A stretch of 64,000 nucleotides of DNA from Lucifuga dentata (lineage: Eukaryota; Chordata; Actinopteri; Ophidiiformes; Bythitidae). The position numbers and the translations under genes were made by a program. The stretch covers positions 124,001 through 188,000 of the forward strand of contig VXCM01000455.1 of the NCBI GenBank assembly GCA_014773175.1, in the 5' to 3' direction. The notes under the pieces are model-generated. The model was given only the letters and a program-made list of their open reading frames with translations, made no database searches and was not told where the DNA came from. Positions 50,101 through 61,752 of the stretch are shown here, one piece after another; the first letter of the stretch is position 1, and each line of letters begins with the position of its first letter.

Positions 50101-53100
50101 CTCTGCATATCCAGAGTCATAACCTATTTTTATCTTTATGACGGTGCATATTTCCAGCCATCCATGTTGTTTTTGAAAAGGGTTTTATCAGTGCAGCTGG
50201 TTGGAGGATCTTTCCATCTTTCAGCTGAGCAAAAAAACATGACAGATAATTAGAACTGGCGTTGCACAACAGAGTGTTGCACAACAGCATCTACATAATT
50301 CATCACATATACAATGTGTAATAATAATGTTGTTGACAGGACTGCTTCTGTTTTACCTTTGGGCCATCAGAGACAGTTACACTCACATACTTGACGCATT
50401 GTTGTTGAACTGATGTCAAGCTGCCATTTTTATCATCCACATGAGAATGTAAAGGCATTGGTCATGTTATTGCCGCTAAGGGAAACTTAACTTTACACTC
50501 TAATTACCACACAAGGTGACGGCCTTTTGTACTATATACTCAAACACAAAGAGAGGAGAGTACATTGTCATGACATAGCAAGTTGAAGATGTTTATGTCC
50601 GAGCAGCTTTGTTTTTGATTGGTCCTTTACTCCCATAACATGTTGGCATCTACATGTAACATGTGCTCATTTAAAGGACCATACTACCTATTTTGCATGT
50701 TTGAGCCTTCTTCTTCTTTTCCTTTCGGCTTTCCCTTCAGGGGTCACCACAGCGAATCATCTGCCTCCATCTAACCCCAATTTTCATACACATAAAGTTA
50801 CTGACAATCATTTCCAAAAGCATACTACTGGAACAGTGTGTTTAAAAAAAACTTTCCTACCTTCCAGGCTGCCATTGGTTTCAGTTCATTCTGGTACACT
50901 ATTAAAATCAACTTGTTGGNTTTCCTACCTTCCAGGCTGCCATTGGTTTCAGTTCATTCTGGTACACTATTAAAATCAACTTGTTGGTATTGAAACGTTC
51001 TTGGGATAGGTAATCCATTATTGCGAACAAGATGTGTATTCAGTTTTTTTTTTTTCAAAGATTCGTAATTTTAGCATTTAAGTGCAATAAAAAGCACGGA
51101 GTGAATATGTCTCCACCAGGGAATATAGCCCAAAGGTAGACCTGCATTTATAGAAAAATTTTAACAACCGTGACTTCATAAGGCCGCAGCGAAGTCACGA
51201 TCGCTAAAATTAGCAGGTGAAACATCGATTTTTAAGGTGGGTATATCACTTGAATATTTGATTTTGAAAGATTAAGAGGTTTTGCAAAATATCAGGAAAG
51301 CTGAAATGTGGTTTTATCCTTTGGGAAGTGGTTGTCAGTAACCTTACGTGTATGAAAATTGAATTTATTAGGTTCAAACATGCAAAATGGGTGGTATGGT
51401 TCTTTAATCGGCTACACACTTGCTTAGACACACATACACACCAAGTACAAGGCTAGCAAGCAAGTATTTGGTCATCCATGTTTCAGTCTATAGATGCTGC
51501 CAGTTCAGGCCTCAGAACAGAGCATGCTTTTCAGGAGGTGGCCTTAAAGAGATGTGGCCTTAAAACTGTGTGTTGTCACTCAGTGTGCACAGCAGTGCTG
51601 CAGCAAGGGAGTGTGGAAGTGGTTCAGTATGCAAACACATGGAAAGATCCAGATTAAACCTGACCTTCATCTTAAAGCATTAAATATTTGTGAATATTTA
51701 CATCAGTTTAAGATGGAAGGAAAGCAATGAAAGGGTGGTTTTGCTTTGTTAAGCAGTTCAAATCATTTTTTAAAGCAACTGTGATTTCAAGTTTATGTTA
51801 GATGGTTTTGCCGTTTATTAAATCCATGACTTCAGCTCCACATCACCCCACAGGCCTCACCCACAGCAAACTGCTTCAGAACGAGTTCAGCAGCATCACA
51901 TAGATAATTGGATTGCTTTCAGTTGCAAGGGCAAGATGCAGCTTGTTTGCTGAATGTGCATAACAACCCTTGATGGCCCCCACCCCCACCCCATCACTCA
52001 GCACCCCTCCATCCATCCATCTTCTATACCAAGTGTCACCTTACATATATAAATGATGCAGAAGGTTCACCTCCCACTCCCCATCCAGATACCTCTCTCT
52101 GCTCCAGTCTGCCTGGAAGACCCCCACCATATCTCACCCAATTGCGTGCGCGCACACGCGCACACACACACATACACACACACTGGGACCTCCTGAATGA
52201 AAGCATGTGGTAATCAGAAGAGGGAGAATCTATGAACTGCTCCCTTGAAAGGAGTCTGGAGGGATGATTTGGGTGGGTTGGATGGGGGGGGGCATGAAAC
52301 TCAAATTGATGTGAGGTCTCTGAAAATGAAGATAGTTGCACAGAGACAAAAGAGAGGGCGGGGCCAGGCGTAGAGAGGAGAATAGAGGGGATTGATTTGT
52401 CTGGAGGATGGGGTGAGCTAGAGGGAGGGAGAATATGGGGGAAGGGTGAAGAGGAGGTGAAAATGAAGGTGGAGAAAGAAATATAATTGGGAAAAGTGGT
52501 GTTGAGAAGAGTGTGGAAAAAGTGGAACTGGATGAAACTGGATGTAGCACCAGAAATGCTTGTGTGAGTGGTAACATCTTTAACAAACTCAGTCATCTGT
52601 ATCAGCAAGGGAAGGAAAGACTTGTTTGTCTCGCATATGTGTTGTATTTATTTTGCTGTGGGTTGTGTTGTGTTGTTGCATTTGTACTGCAAGCTCTGAT
52701 ATCACACAGGCTGGATGGTTGGTGTGCATGTTCATAGTCATCTACGACACTGAAATTGTGAGAAATGAAGATGATTTTAATTTCTGCGTACTTGACTGTG
52801 GACTGAAATTATAAAGTGTTTGGCCCTAATACTAAACTTTACAAGGTACGATTTTAAAAGGTAAAAACAAGCTAACTAACAAAGATTCATTGATGAACAT
52901 AGACATAAAAGCATTATGGGTAGCTGGTAACACTTTGGCGCTATTCTGTTGGCAACTTAATGTGTTTTGTGGAATTTGACTTTGGCTGTTAATGCAGTGT
53001 TACACAGGGAATAGAACCTTCTTTCCTATGACTTCCTCTGACTCTTCAGACAGGAATGGATACCCAGGCTTCAATTTAGTTTATGTTTAAGATACATTTT

Positions 53101-56100
53101 GGAGGACAAAGATATAACAGTAAATGTGAAGTAAAGATGAGGGAAAAGTGTGACACAAGTCCTGACAATCTGAAAGGATGCTGGGAAAGGAGCCAGGGCT
53201 TCCAAAGTGCTGACAGCCAATCAGAACTCGCCTTCTAGTGGCTCATTAGCGAATGATTGAACAGATGGGAGGGAGAAGATGCAGGCGCAGGTGGATGATG
53301 GCAGAGGATGAAGAAAGAGGGAGGGAGAAGGTTTGTGCTGAGGAGAAGAGAGTCTGATGTAACATTATTTTTTTTGGTTTGTCTGAATCTCTGGCTGTGT
53401 CCACTAATTTTAATAATTATATACTGAATTATTTTGAGCGGATAAAAACTCTATAGTTTTTAATGTTTTCTTTTTCTTTTTGAGTTTTATTATTAGTATT
53501 AGTAGCAGCAGAATTCTCAGCCTGCACACTTTTCCATGTGTCTGTGGGAAAGTCATTACATCTTGTGATCACACCAGTGAGTCTGTCACACTTGGAGCAT
53601 TTCAAGGTGGTTTTATCACATTTCTGATCTGTGTGTATGTCAAAGTGTGTGTGTTTGNGGGGGGGGGAGTTGTGCTCAGGGCTTGTCATGAGTTGCATTG
53701 TCTCTAATATCTTTGTGTTTTATCACAATAATTCCGCTTATGTCAGCCTCTAAAGGCCTTTTTACACAAGTAAGTCTACATAGGTCCTACATAGGTTTCA
53801 CCTGGTGGTAAACTCCACCTCTTCTTTCTGATTAGCCAATGGTGGCGGCAGCCATTAAAAGTTTGACTTGGCCAAGCAGCAATGGCAGAATTGGGGAAAA
53901 TTTGTGTCGGCGGCCACCACAACCGCCCTCTTGTGCCGCTGGTCTCGGCGGCACAGCTGCGACCAAGCTGTCATTGAAATGAATAGAACGGCAACCTGCC
54001 GCTTCCTGGGCCTTCAATCTTTCACTTCTGTCTCTTGTCCCCACCTCTGTTACAAAGGCCAGCATTGCACAAAGAGCTGAAACACTATTACACCACCTCT
54101 GGCTTTGTTTGCATGCTGATTTATTGATAGGAAGAGACAGAGAAGATTGGGATAGAGAGGTGGAATGTTGTGTTAAAGGTTGTGAGCTGGATTCAATTGT
54201 GCAACATTGTGTTCACATGGTAGCCAACGAGCCTCAGAGTTCCCAAAGCTGAAACAATGCTTGGCTTCCAAATTTGTTGTCGGCGTTAACTTTCCCTTTA
54301 CTGACACTAGCACCCTAATTCAGAAGTGTGATGATTGGACAGGTGTGAAATTTCTCAGTTGTTGGAGTTTGTGTTTATTTGCACCCTGCAGCGTTTATTC
54401 TTTTATTTTGGTTCGGCGCAACATGTAACGTCACCAAAACATCTTGAACCGCATCTTGTTGGAACTGAAAACATGATTCAAGCCAACTACAGAAAACAAC
54501 CACAACACACACACAAAAACCCAACATCAACAACTAAATTCAAGGTTTTGCAAGGAAAGCTGACGCAAATAAATGAAGGCAGGATTGATGCTCATATTCA
54601 GCTATTAGTTCATGTGTAAAGGAAATTTGGGGGAAAGTAACATTTGTTTGGTTTCGCTTTAGCTGAAAAAATCTATAACCTGGTAGGATGACAGGTTACC
54701 AAAACATGTGCAAACTTGAGTTCCTGAACATTGTAAAAGCTCCTAATGTCAGATATGAACCTAAATAAAATAACATAGATGCAACATGATTGGCTCTCCT
54801 GGGCTGTAAGAAAACAACAATTTGTACCTTAAAAATTCTCATTAGTTGCATCATACAAGGTAAAAAAAAAATCATCTCAGGAGTTGAATTGAGCAAAAGG
54901 TGTTGCGTGTTATTTCATTAGTCATTTCCTGTGTAACAGAGTATTGCAAGGTGATTACTGACACAATGTCTTATCAGTCATGAGTTGCCCTGAATACTGA
55001 CTCTCTGCTCTGTTATTTCCCTGTTTTAGCTCAAAGAAGTGGTTGGAAGTCCATAATAAACTGGCCAGAAGCTCCCTGCTCAGACAAATCAGACATTTCA
55101 ATAACATGTTACTCATTTGAAATGTTTGTTTATGTGGTAGTTAGTGAGGCCTGAAGATAGAAATTAATTTACAGTATGAGCCTCAGATGCTTCCTCTTCA
55201 CTCCTATTTCCTTTTCCTTCATGTGATCATCTGTACAGATGAGAAGTTCATGGTTTTCTTTTCTTGGGATACTTTTTTTTTGTTTTGTTTTGTTTTTTGC
55301 TCAGAGGAGAGCAGATGGAAGGATTAGAGTTTGATGATTACGCCGTTAGACCTTAGACCTCACTTATCCAGAAGGTTCGACTCGGGTCAGGCTGATTGTC
55401 TCAGGTCACAGATATTTTTTGGAAAAATAAAAGGTTGAAGTAAAAATTCAGTAGATAACATGCCAAGCAAGAAGAATCCTGGTCAGCTCTCTGAGGAGGC
55501 GACGAATCAGAAAGGAGCTGCTTTTCGCTCCAGGTCATGTGAGCTCGCAAACAGAGCTTGTGTCTGTGGGATGTCAGTTATTCCTGGACGGATCGATGCA
55601 CCGATATCGCGTCGCTTCTGTGTCATGTTGTCACACTGATGACCTCACAGTGACGCCTGAATATGAAGAATACACATTATGCAGGGGTCAAAAGAGATTC
55701 ATTGGTGGCCTTGTTACTGTCACTTTTCGCCTTTGGGTTTCTGTTACCGGGCATCAGGCACAGGACTGCAGGACCAGAGAAGAGACAGTTAAACATTTTA
55801 GTTGATATTGATCAATATAATGTATAAAGAGGGATGTTTTCTGTGTGAAAAATTACCTGTGTTATATTTGATGAATTTCTGGATCTCATCAAGCCTGATT
55901 AGGTTTAAATATAAGTTGTTTTTATATAATTACAAACCACTTGCTTTATTAAATGTGGTGTATTGTTTGTTTTTTACATAATTTTGTATTTTTAACAGAA
56001 AATGATCTGAACTGAAATAACTAAGCACATTAGACTTAAAATATATCTATTTCCTGTTTCTCCCACAGCATGCCTCCCTGTCAGCCAGCCGCTCAGAGAA

Positions 56101-56717
56101 GGGTACCGGCTGGTNGAGCCGCTCGCTCGGCGCCCGATGTCGCAACTCCATCGCCTTGTGTTCGGACGAGCAGCCGCACATTGGAAACTACCGGCTGCTC
56201 AAAACCATCGGCAAGGGGAACTTTGCCAAGGTCAAACTGGCACGACACATACTGACCGGCAGAGAGGTGAGTTTGTGTTCCATAATTCTCTTCTCTAATT
56301 GAATGATAAGTTAAAATGTATGATTTATGTTTTTGGTCTTCACAAACAGTATACAGTCATGTGATGAACGTGGAGTTAAACTTTTAATCTTTAGTGATTT
56401 TGAGATAATGCTGGGATGAAAATGATATTAATTTTACCCACATTGATCCACTGCTACATACAGGTTAAATGATTTTTCACTAATATACAGTAAATAAAGA
56501 TGTTTTTTTTAGTTGAGTTAAGAAAATTCTTCAAGCCAATTAAATTTAATTGATAAATTACTTAGTCAAGTTCGATTAGATATTTTTATATCTAAAATAT
56601 ATAAAAATATATAATATATAAAAAAAGAAAGATATCCTCTCTTTTTCTTTTATGTTGTTGCAGGTTGCAATAAAGATCATTGATAAAACGCAGCTCAATC
56701 CAACCAGCCTACAGAAG
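36068..56717 (+). CDS. mark4: MARK-family serine/threonine kinase, 5' exons (MARK4-like), partial
   Basis: This is the N-terminal part of a microtubule-affinity-regulating kinase. The family phosphorylates microtubule-associated proteins such as tau and regulates polarity and microtubule stability. Exon 1 is 36068-36115 ([16 protein letters not shown]), exon 2 is 56069-56266 and exon 3 is 56664-56717; all join in phase 0 through GT-AG sites. Exon 2 has [13 protein letters not shown], then [20 protein letters not shown] with the glycine-rich ATP loop GKGNFAKV. Exon 3 has [18 protein letters not shown] with the ATP-binding lysine of VAIK. MARK1-3 share the kinase motifs, but SRSLGARC and the KG-x-x-W segment before it match MARK4 best, from memory. 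An N at 56115 leaves one codon (TNG) unresolved without breaking the frame. The rest of the kinase, UBA and KA1 domains lie beyond 64000. Exon 1 is tiny and rests on phase and MARK4 likeness. Confidence 0.85.
37931..38080 (+). repeat. ATCC microsatellite with a 67-bp duplicated join
   Basis: The 67 bases 37931-37997 (CCTTACATCCC onward) recur at 37999-38065 after the N at 37998. The second copy continues as (ATCC)n. The doubling is likely an assembly artefact; the microsatellite is real. Confidence 0.8.
39356..39395 (+). repeat. CA microsatellite
   Basis: Pure (CA)20 in intron 1 of the MARK4-like gene. Confidence 0.95.
40324..40341 (+). repeat. short interstitial telomere-like repeat
   Basis: Three perfect CCCTAA units, the vertebrate telomere unit, followed by CCCC. 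It sits in intron 1 of the MARK4-like gene. Confidence 0.85.
41427..42025 (-). mobile_element. 5'-truncated L1-type LINE with target-site duplications
   Basis: CACTGCAGGAA occurs at 41427-41437 and again at 42015-42025. Just inside the left copy is a long T run (interrupted by an N at 41455), the poly(A) tail of a minus-strand insert. Translating the minus strand from about 42010 gives [20 protein letters not shown], the cysteine-histidine motif near the end of L1 ORF2, and the frame ends near 41840. This is a typical target-primed retrotransposition product. The element is dead: only the last stretch of ORF2 and the 3' tail remain. Confidence 0.8.
44499..45078. mobile_element. T2/Kolobok-type MITE, copy 2
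   Basis: Begins TTAAAGGACAGTACTGG and ends TATGGTCCTTTAC, so the right-hand TTAA has changed to TTAC. The interior shares GAATATAGTCCCAG and GCAGGTGAAACATTGAATTT with copy 1. It lies in intron 1 of the MARK4-like gene. Confidence 0.75.
45510..46033. mobile_element. T2/Kolobok-type MITE, copy 3
   Basis: Both TTAA ends are intact. The inverted ends TTAAAGGACCATACCGGCCA and its complement at 46014-46033 match perfectly over about 20 bp and continue into TTTGCATG. This is the best-preserved copy, 432 bp after copy 2. Confidence 0.8.
47156..47239 (+). repeat. CTT/CTC trinucleotide microsatellite
   Basis: (CTT)n passing into (CTC)n. The reading frame across it encodes only serine and proline runs and is not a gene. 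Confidence 0.95.
48426..48560 (+). repeat. 67-bp exact duplication flanking a single N (likely artefact)
   Basis: Bases 48426-48492 recur at 48494-48560 around the N at 48493, with the same 67-bp overlap as the other joins. Confidence 0.8.
50671..51407. mobile_element. T2/Kolobok-type MITE, copy 4, with a nested repeat
   Basis: Begins TTAAAGGACCATACTACC and ends GTATGGTTCTTTAA, with TTAA at both ends. A foreign stretch at about 50706-50778 (CTTTCGGCTTTCCCTTCAGG and CATCTGCCTCCATCTAACC) looks, from memory, like a piece of another common fish repeat inserted near the left end. The 67-bp block 50853-50919 is doubled at 50921-50987 around an N, so the true element is shorter. Confidence 0.75.
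56267..56663 (+). other. intron 2 of the MARK4-like gene
   Basis: A 397-bp AT-rich intron with a GTGAGT donor and a TTGCAG acceptor. Nothing else is seen. Confidence 0.8.
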
Positions 56718-56722
56718 GTGAG

Positions 56723-56757
<35 letters not shown>

Positions 56758-59595
56758 GATCCCCAGATTTTCTTTGAGGAGAAAGTAAGCCTCCTAGGTA
56801 TTTTTTTTTCTTGTATTCCAAAGTCAAACTTACTACTTCCTATTATTTTCCTCTTTTTGCATCTCCTGTCGTAGCGCTGTCATATTTCACCTTATTAAGT
56901 GCACAAGGTGCATGAAAATAACTGCAGACTGCCCTTTTATCTAGTGGATTTAAAAGTCAGCCATTCTGGTGCTAAGTGTTTATATTTGCATTTCCAGTGC
57001 ATCAGTAGCGCTCAGTGAACACATTAGCCTCTTCATTTGTTTTGCTTTGTGTTGACAGTCTCAAATGACCCTGACATCCAACCAGCTGTCTGAACTTTGA
57101 CCTTTTGGTTGTCATGTGAAACTTAGGGAAGTCACCTGCTGTGAAAACAGTAAAACAACATGCTGAATGCTGGATTCACAGCCTGTATCAGTTAGTTAAG
57201 GAAGATTAGTGTTCAATGCTGCTATGATCACACACAGCTGGACGTGTTCCAGTTTTTACCATAGATGAGTCGGTTTTTAATATTTCACATTGGATTATAT
57301 GAACGTGTGATAGAAATGACATTCTAAGTCATATGTCAGCATTAACCTGACATTAAGTCTTTCACCTCTGACAGATATGTCACTGTGTCACTGTGGAAGC
57401 AGAGAGCAAATGTTTGCAGGAAGCACAACAAGACACAAGAATGGAGAGAGAGCCAAATACACACCATGATTGTTTAATAAATGATGAAGCTCTCAAGTCA
57501 AATCAGGTTTGCACAGAGAGCAGCAGATCTGATGGTCGTCAAAATGACGTCTTTTTGCTTCTGTGTCAGCAGTTAGGAGTATCAGATATGGGTCACATCC
57601 TAGAATAGATTCAAACAGTCATCAAAAAAAAAAAAAATCACATGAGCAGCAGGTCAGAATTGATTAGGAATGCCTGCAGGTTGATCGTGCTGTTGGAGCT
57701 GTTTTTAGTGACTCAGCAAAGGACAAGACATTCAGGTTCGGAGTTAACGTGGTGTCAACTCAGGAGCGAACTGAAACCACAGAAAAGTTGAGTGTAGGGG
57801 AAGTGTTCGCTGCATCTTGTGACTGTAGATGGTTTATTGATTAAGAATGCACATAATGCTGCTGATCAAGAAGTCTTCCCATCTCACTCTCTCTTCATTT
57901 CCTCTCAGCTTGCTGCCTTTGTGAAGCAGGAGATCCTAGTTAGAATAGTTAGAAAATTACAGTTATGGTACATCCCTCAACAAATATGACAAATATGAAT
58001 TAAAACTGGAAATGAGCTGATGGATATAAATTGTTCCTGAAGGAAGGAGGTTGTGTGTGTGTGTGTCTGTGTGTGTATGTAAGAGATAGGCTCTGTTCTC
58101 ACACTAAATACAAGTCGCTCTTTGTTTAGCGATGGATCTGCTGACCAAACTTTGGCCTCGTCTGACTATGTGACAACTTTATCAGCACCTTCACAGCAAC
58201 GACACTCACATCGTCTAGATCGAAAGTGTCACTCTCTCTCTCTCTCTCTCTCTCACACACATACACACACAGCTTGTCTGATTATTGATGAACACTGGGC
58301 TAGTTAGCTGATGAGTCCAGCCTGGGTTTTGACTCAGTTGATAACATAGAGTTTGGTTACTGATGGTGTCTGGCACCGTGAGATTGTTACTCTGTCTGGC
58401 CTAAATGCCAGCCAGCGCAGCAGTTTAGTCACTGTGCTGCTGAAACTGTTAACTGTCACAGAAAAAAAAATCATCTTGTTAGCTCATTTTGCATATCAAG
58501 ATACACACTTTCTTAACAAAGGATGTCAAAAAATACACTCATCTCATTTATGGTCGTTTGTCCCTCAAAGCCATTGTTGAGTCAGTTTTCAAAATCCATC
58601 CATGGTCTAATCAAGCCTCTTTTACAAGCCAGGGACCATCTCAGAGGAAACACCTGCCGCTTGCAGTTGGAGTTTTCTTTGTCTGCTGAGAAAATAAATT
58701 ACCTCCTTATTTTGAGATTAGGGAAATGTGTTTTCCCAAACACCCGCTTTGGAGAAAAGAGAAGCAAAAGCAGAAATCAATGCAAGACAAAGACAATTAG
58801 AGGAGAATTGCAGACAAAATAATCATTGACAGTTAAAAGGGGCAGATAGAGAAACTGAACCTTTTTGAGACTTTAAACTCTGTCTGAACTTTAAACTCTG
58901 GCTCTATCTGAAATTAATTTAGTCACATTATGATTTTGTGGTCTTTTTTTTGCACGCTGCCCTCTATCACATTCATATAGCGACAGATATGCACATCTGG
59001 GAGCTTCACAGGCTCTACTGGCTGCAGAGCAGTTCAACTACATCAACTGGTTAAGACTTTTCCACAGCTTAGAGAATTAAATCAAAAGCTGCAGAGACTC
59101 GCTTAGTTGAATCTGAGTCAGTTCCAAGACCACTTTCAGCTGAGTCTGTATGTGTTCCCACAAGTATTAGGATGAAAAGCCGACTACTTGTGGGAATCAT
59201 ATATTAGATAACTGTTTGTTTGGATGGAAAACATTGAGGAGTCTTGAACCAGGCTATATAATATTATGTTTTCAAGTGACATGTCATCCATGATAAAGCA
59301 CCATCATTCATGTCACTGATCTCATTTTGGAGTAAAGGTCTACAAAAACCTTTTCATGGCACAGTTAACATTTTGTCCAACTGTTATCTCCAGCTGATAA
59401 AGACTGACGCCTCAATCTAGGTGCACCCAGGGTGACTGAGAGAGAGAGAGAGGGAGATACAAAGTAGTTGTCAGGATGTGGGAACACTGAACTGCTGATC
59501 AGTAGTCATGAGATTCAATATTTTCTCAGAGCAATATTTACTTTCTCTGCCATCAGTGCTGACTTAACTACACCTTGAATCTCCCTGTTAAATCT

Positions 59596-59680
59596 TTAAA
59601 GGATCATGCCAGTGATTTTACATGTGTAAGCCCAATAAATACTACCCTCATACACGTTGTGTTACTGGCAACCATTTTTC
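59596..59680 (+). mobile_element. T2/Kolobok-type MITE, 5' fragment (copy 5)
   Basis: TTAAAGGATCATGCC followed by AAGCCCAATAAATACTACC and GTTACTGGCAACCATTTTT match the left end of copy 1. Similarity stops there and no right end follows, so it is a truncated copy. Confidence 0.65.
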
Positions 59681-61678
59681 TTTGTCTCTCTATCACGCTC
59701 TCATGGTCTCCCCATCTCAGCCTTTTTTGTTTTTCTTTCTTTTTTTTCTTTTTTACTGTCACTATCCTCTATTTTTTGTGCTTTCATCTGCTCTGCTACA
59801 ATCTAGGCTTGGACACCATATGATGTAGTAAGCAAAAATTAGCAAAACTCGGAAGTGGGCATCATAAGTATAGCCTTAGTTGATGTATTGTATTGCACAT
59901 CTTTGTTTTTGTTTTTGATGAGAACATGAAATATGGAAAAGAGTTTGTGGCACTGAAGAACATTTGCTCATCATAAATCAGTTTTTCAAAGGAAATTTGT
60001 TTCAGCCTAGTGCACGGAAGCACAAATAGTTTGCATTTTATTTACAGTACAATAATAAAAGCATAAATGCAGTGAACTCTCTCTTCTTTAATGTTTTTTA
60101 TACAGCTTTCAGGTTCTTCTTTTCACCAGCTGTTAAGTGGCAGTCGTATTATCTCTGTCAACTTCTCTGCAGCTTTTTGGCCCCATTTCTTTCTTTTTCT
60201 CTTTCTCCACTGCTTTCTTTTATTTGCTCCCTCCATCAGGCTTCTTTCATTCTCTTTTCTGTAGCTCTGTCCCACTTTCTCCTTTTTCCCCAGGCGTTGT
60301 GTTGCAATAGAAGCTCTACTGTAATCACAGCTGTACTCCTGACTGTCTGTCTCACAGTATTGCTCCTGCACTACTTTGAGAGACATGGGACTTTCAGGTT
60401 CTATTCTTCCGAAGGGTTCTTGGTGATGATTTGATTTCAAATCTGCTCCATTACAGATATCAAAAACTAGGGATAATCAGCAAAATGTCACTACAGTAAA
60501 GTAGTGCAGTTGTGAGCAATATGCCCTTGGACTAAAGTACAAACCATAATTCCTGCAAGTTTCATCTCATTCACACAAAAAGCAACCTAAAGAATATAAT
60601 AAAAAGCTTCTGTAAACAGTTATGTCAATCATTTGTATTTTGGGTTATTTGAGAAAATAGTTTATTAATGTACCTATGGGCCTTGGCTAACTTGGAAATG
60701 TCAAATGTCAGATTTTTCCACTAGCACCTGAACACAGCAAAAATTTACAGATAAAAATAGCTCATATTTTGGCAGAAAAAAACACAGATCATCACCACAA
60801 CCAAAGTACTGAACTTTGTGTCAAGGGCAGTCTGTCTGCCAAATCTCAGCCAAATCTGTTTATAGCTTTTTGCAGTCTTGCTAACAGTAAGGTGTTGTCA
60901 TATTTCATATCACAAAGCTCCATGCAGTTACAATGACAACACACAGGACCGTGTTGAAGTGCAGTCACCCTGCGGTGTGCGTTGTTGGATAATCTGCCAG
61001 ACCATGCAGAGTCCATCAAAGGCTACTTTGAGAAGAGGAGAAAATTGGAGGCAATCATCCAAGTGTGTGTGTGTGTGTGTGTGCATGTAGGACAGTGTTT
61101 AATGTTGTAAAGTGTGTGTGTGTGCATGTGTGCACACGCATGTAGGTGTGTGTTTTGTCCCTTATCCAGGGGACAGCTAGGAGCTGAATTCCACACAGGC
61201 AAACAAAAGGGACGGCTGAGTCGGGGGGTGTTTAGGGGGCCTTGGCACCCGACTGGGACCCTGAGAAAGACAAAATGCAAAGCAGAACCACAGAGAACAG
61301 ACCATGTGCGTGTGTGTGTATAGTATGTGTGCATACATCTCTGTGTATAATAACAGCCAGATTCCCTCCCAGCCTGACATGCTCTCTGGTTTCCTATTAT
61401 ATGTGGGTGTGTAATGCCATTATCTGTGTTGCTATTGTACACAGTGTGCTGTGTGTGTGTTTAATCATATTGTTGCTGCTGTATTTATTGTTGTTATTGT
61501 GCAAGTGTGTAAAGGGAATAATTAGACAATAAAGGGACAAGAGGGCGGACAGACTGAGAGCAGGTTTTCCCAGAAGCTTGTCTGCAAATCAAAGCAGGAA
61601 AAGAAAAGAAGTGCTAAAAGGATTAATTGATGCCCAAACACATAAAATCAACTGATGACTATTTTTAAATCAAATATG

Positions 61679-61680
<2 letters not shown>

Positions 61681-61730
<50 letters not shown>

Positions 61731-61752
61731 CCTCTCTCTGTCTCTCTCTCTG
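61681..61752 (+). repeat. CT microsatellite
   Basis: (CT)n with CCCT and TGTC interruptions in intron 3 of the MARK4-like gene. Confidence 0.95.

Larger units (their letters stand above)
36116..56068 (+). other. intron 1 of the MARK4-like gene (about 20 kb)
   Basis: It starts with a GTAAGT donor and ends with a TCCCACAG acceptor. I see no other gene inside. It holds three T2-type MITE copies, an L1 fragment, a short telomere-like repeat, CA, CT, CTT and ATCC microsatellites, A/T runs with Ns (36870-36901, 41439-41470, 44125-44150), and single-N joins with 67-bp duplications (37998, 48493, 50920). Open reading frames are short and of low complexity or repeat-derived. Non-repetitive stretches such as 37130-37300 and 47740-48060 could hold regulatory elements, but I cannot show that. 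Confidence 0.6.

Noticed and set aside
52036..52608. 190-aa minus-strand reading frame
   Set aside because: Composition is Ser/Pro/Phe-rich from purine-biased DNA; no domain, no splice support, two overlapping frames are equally open.
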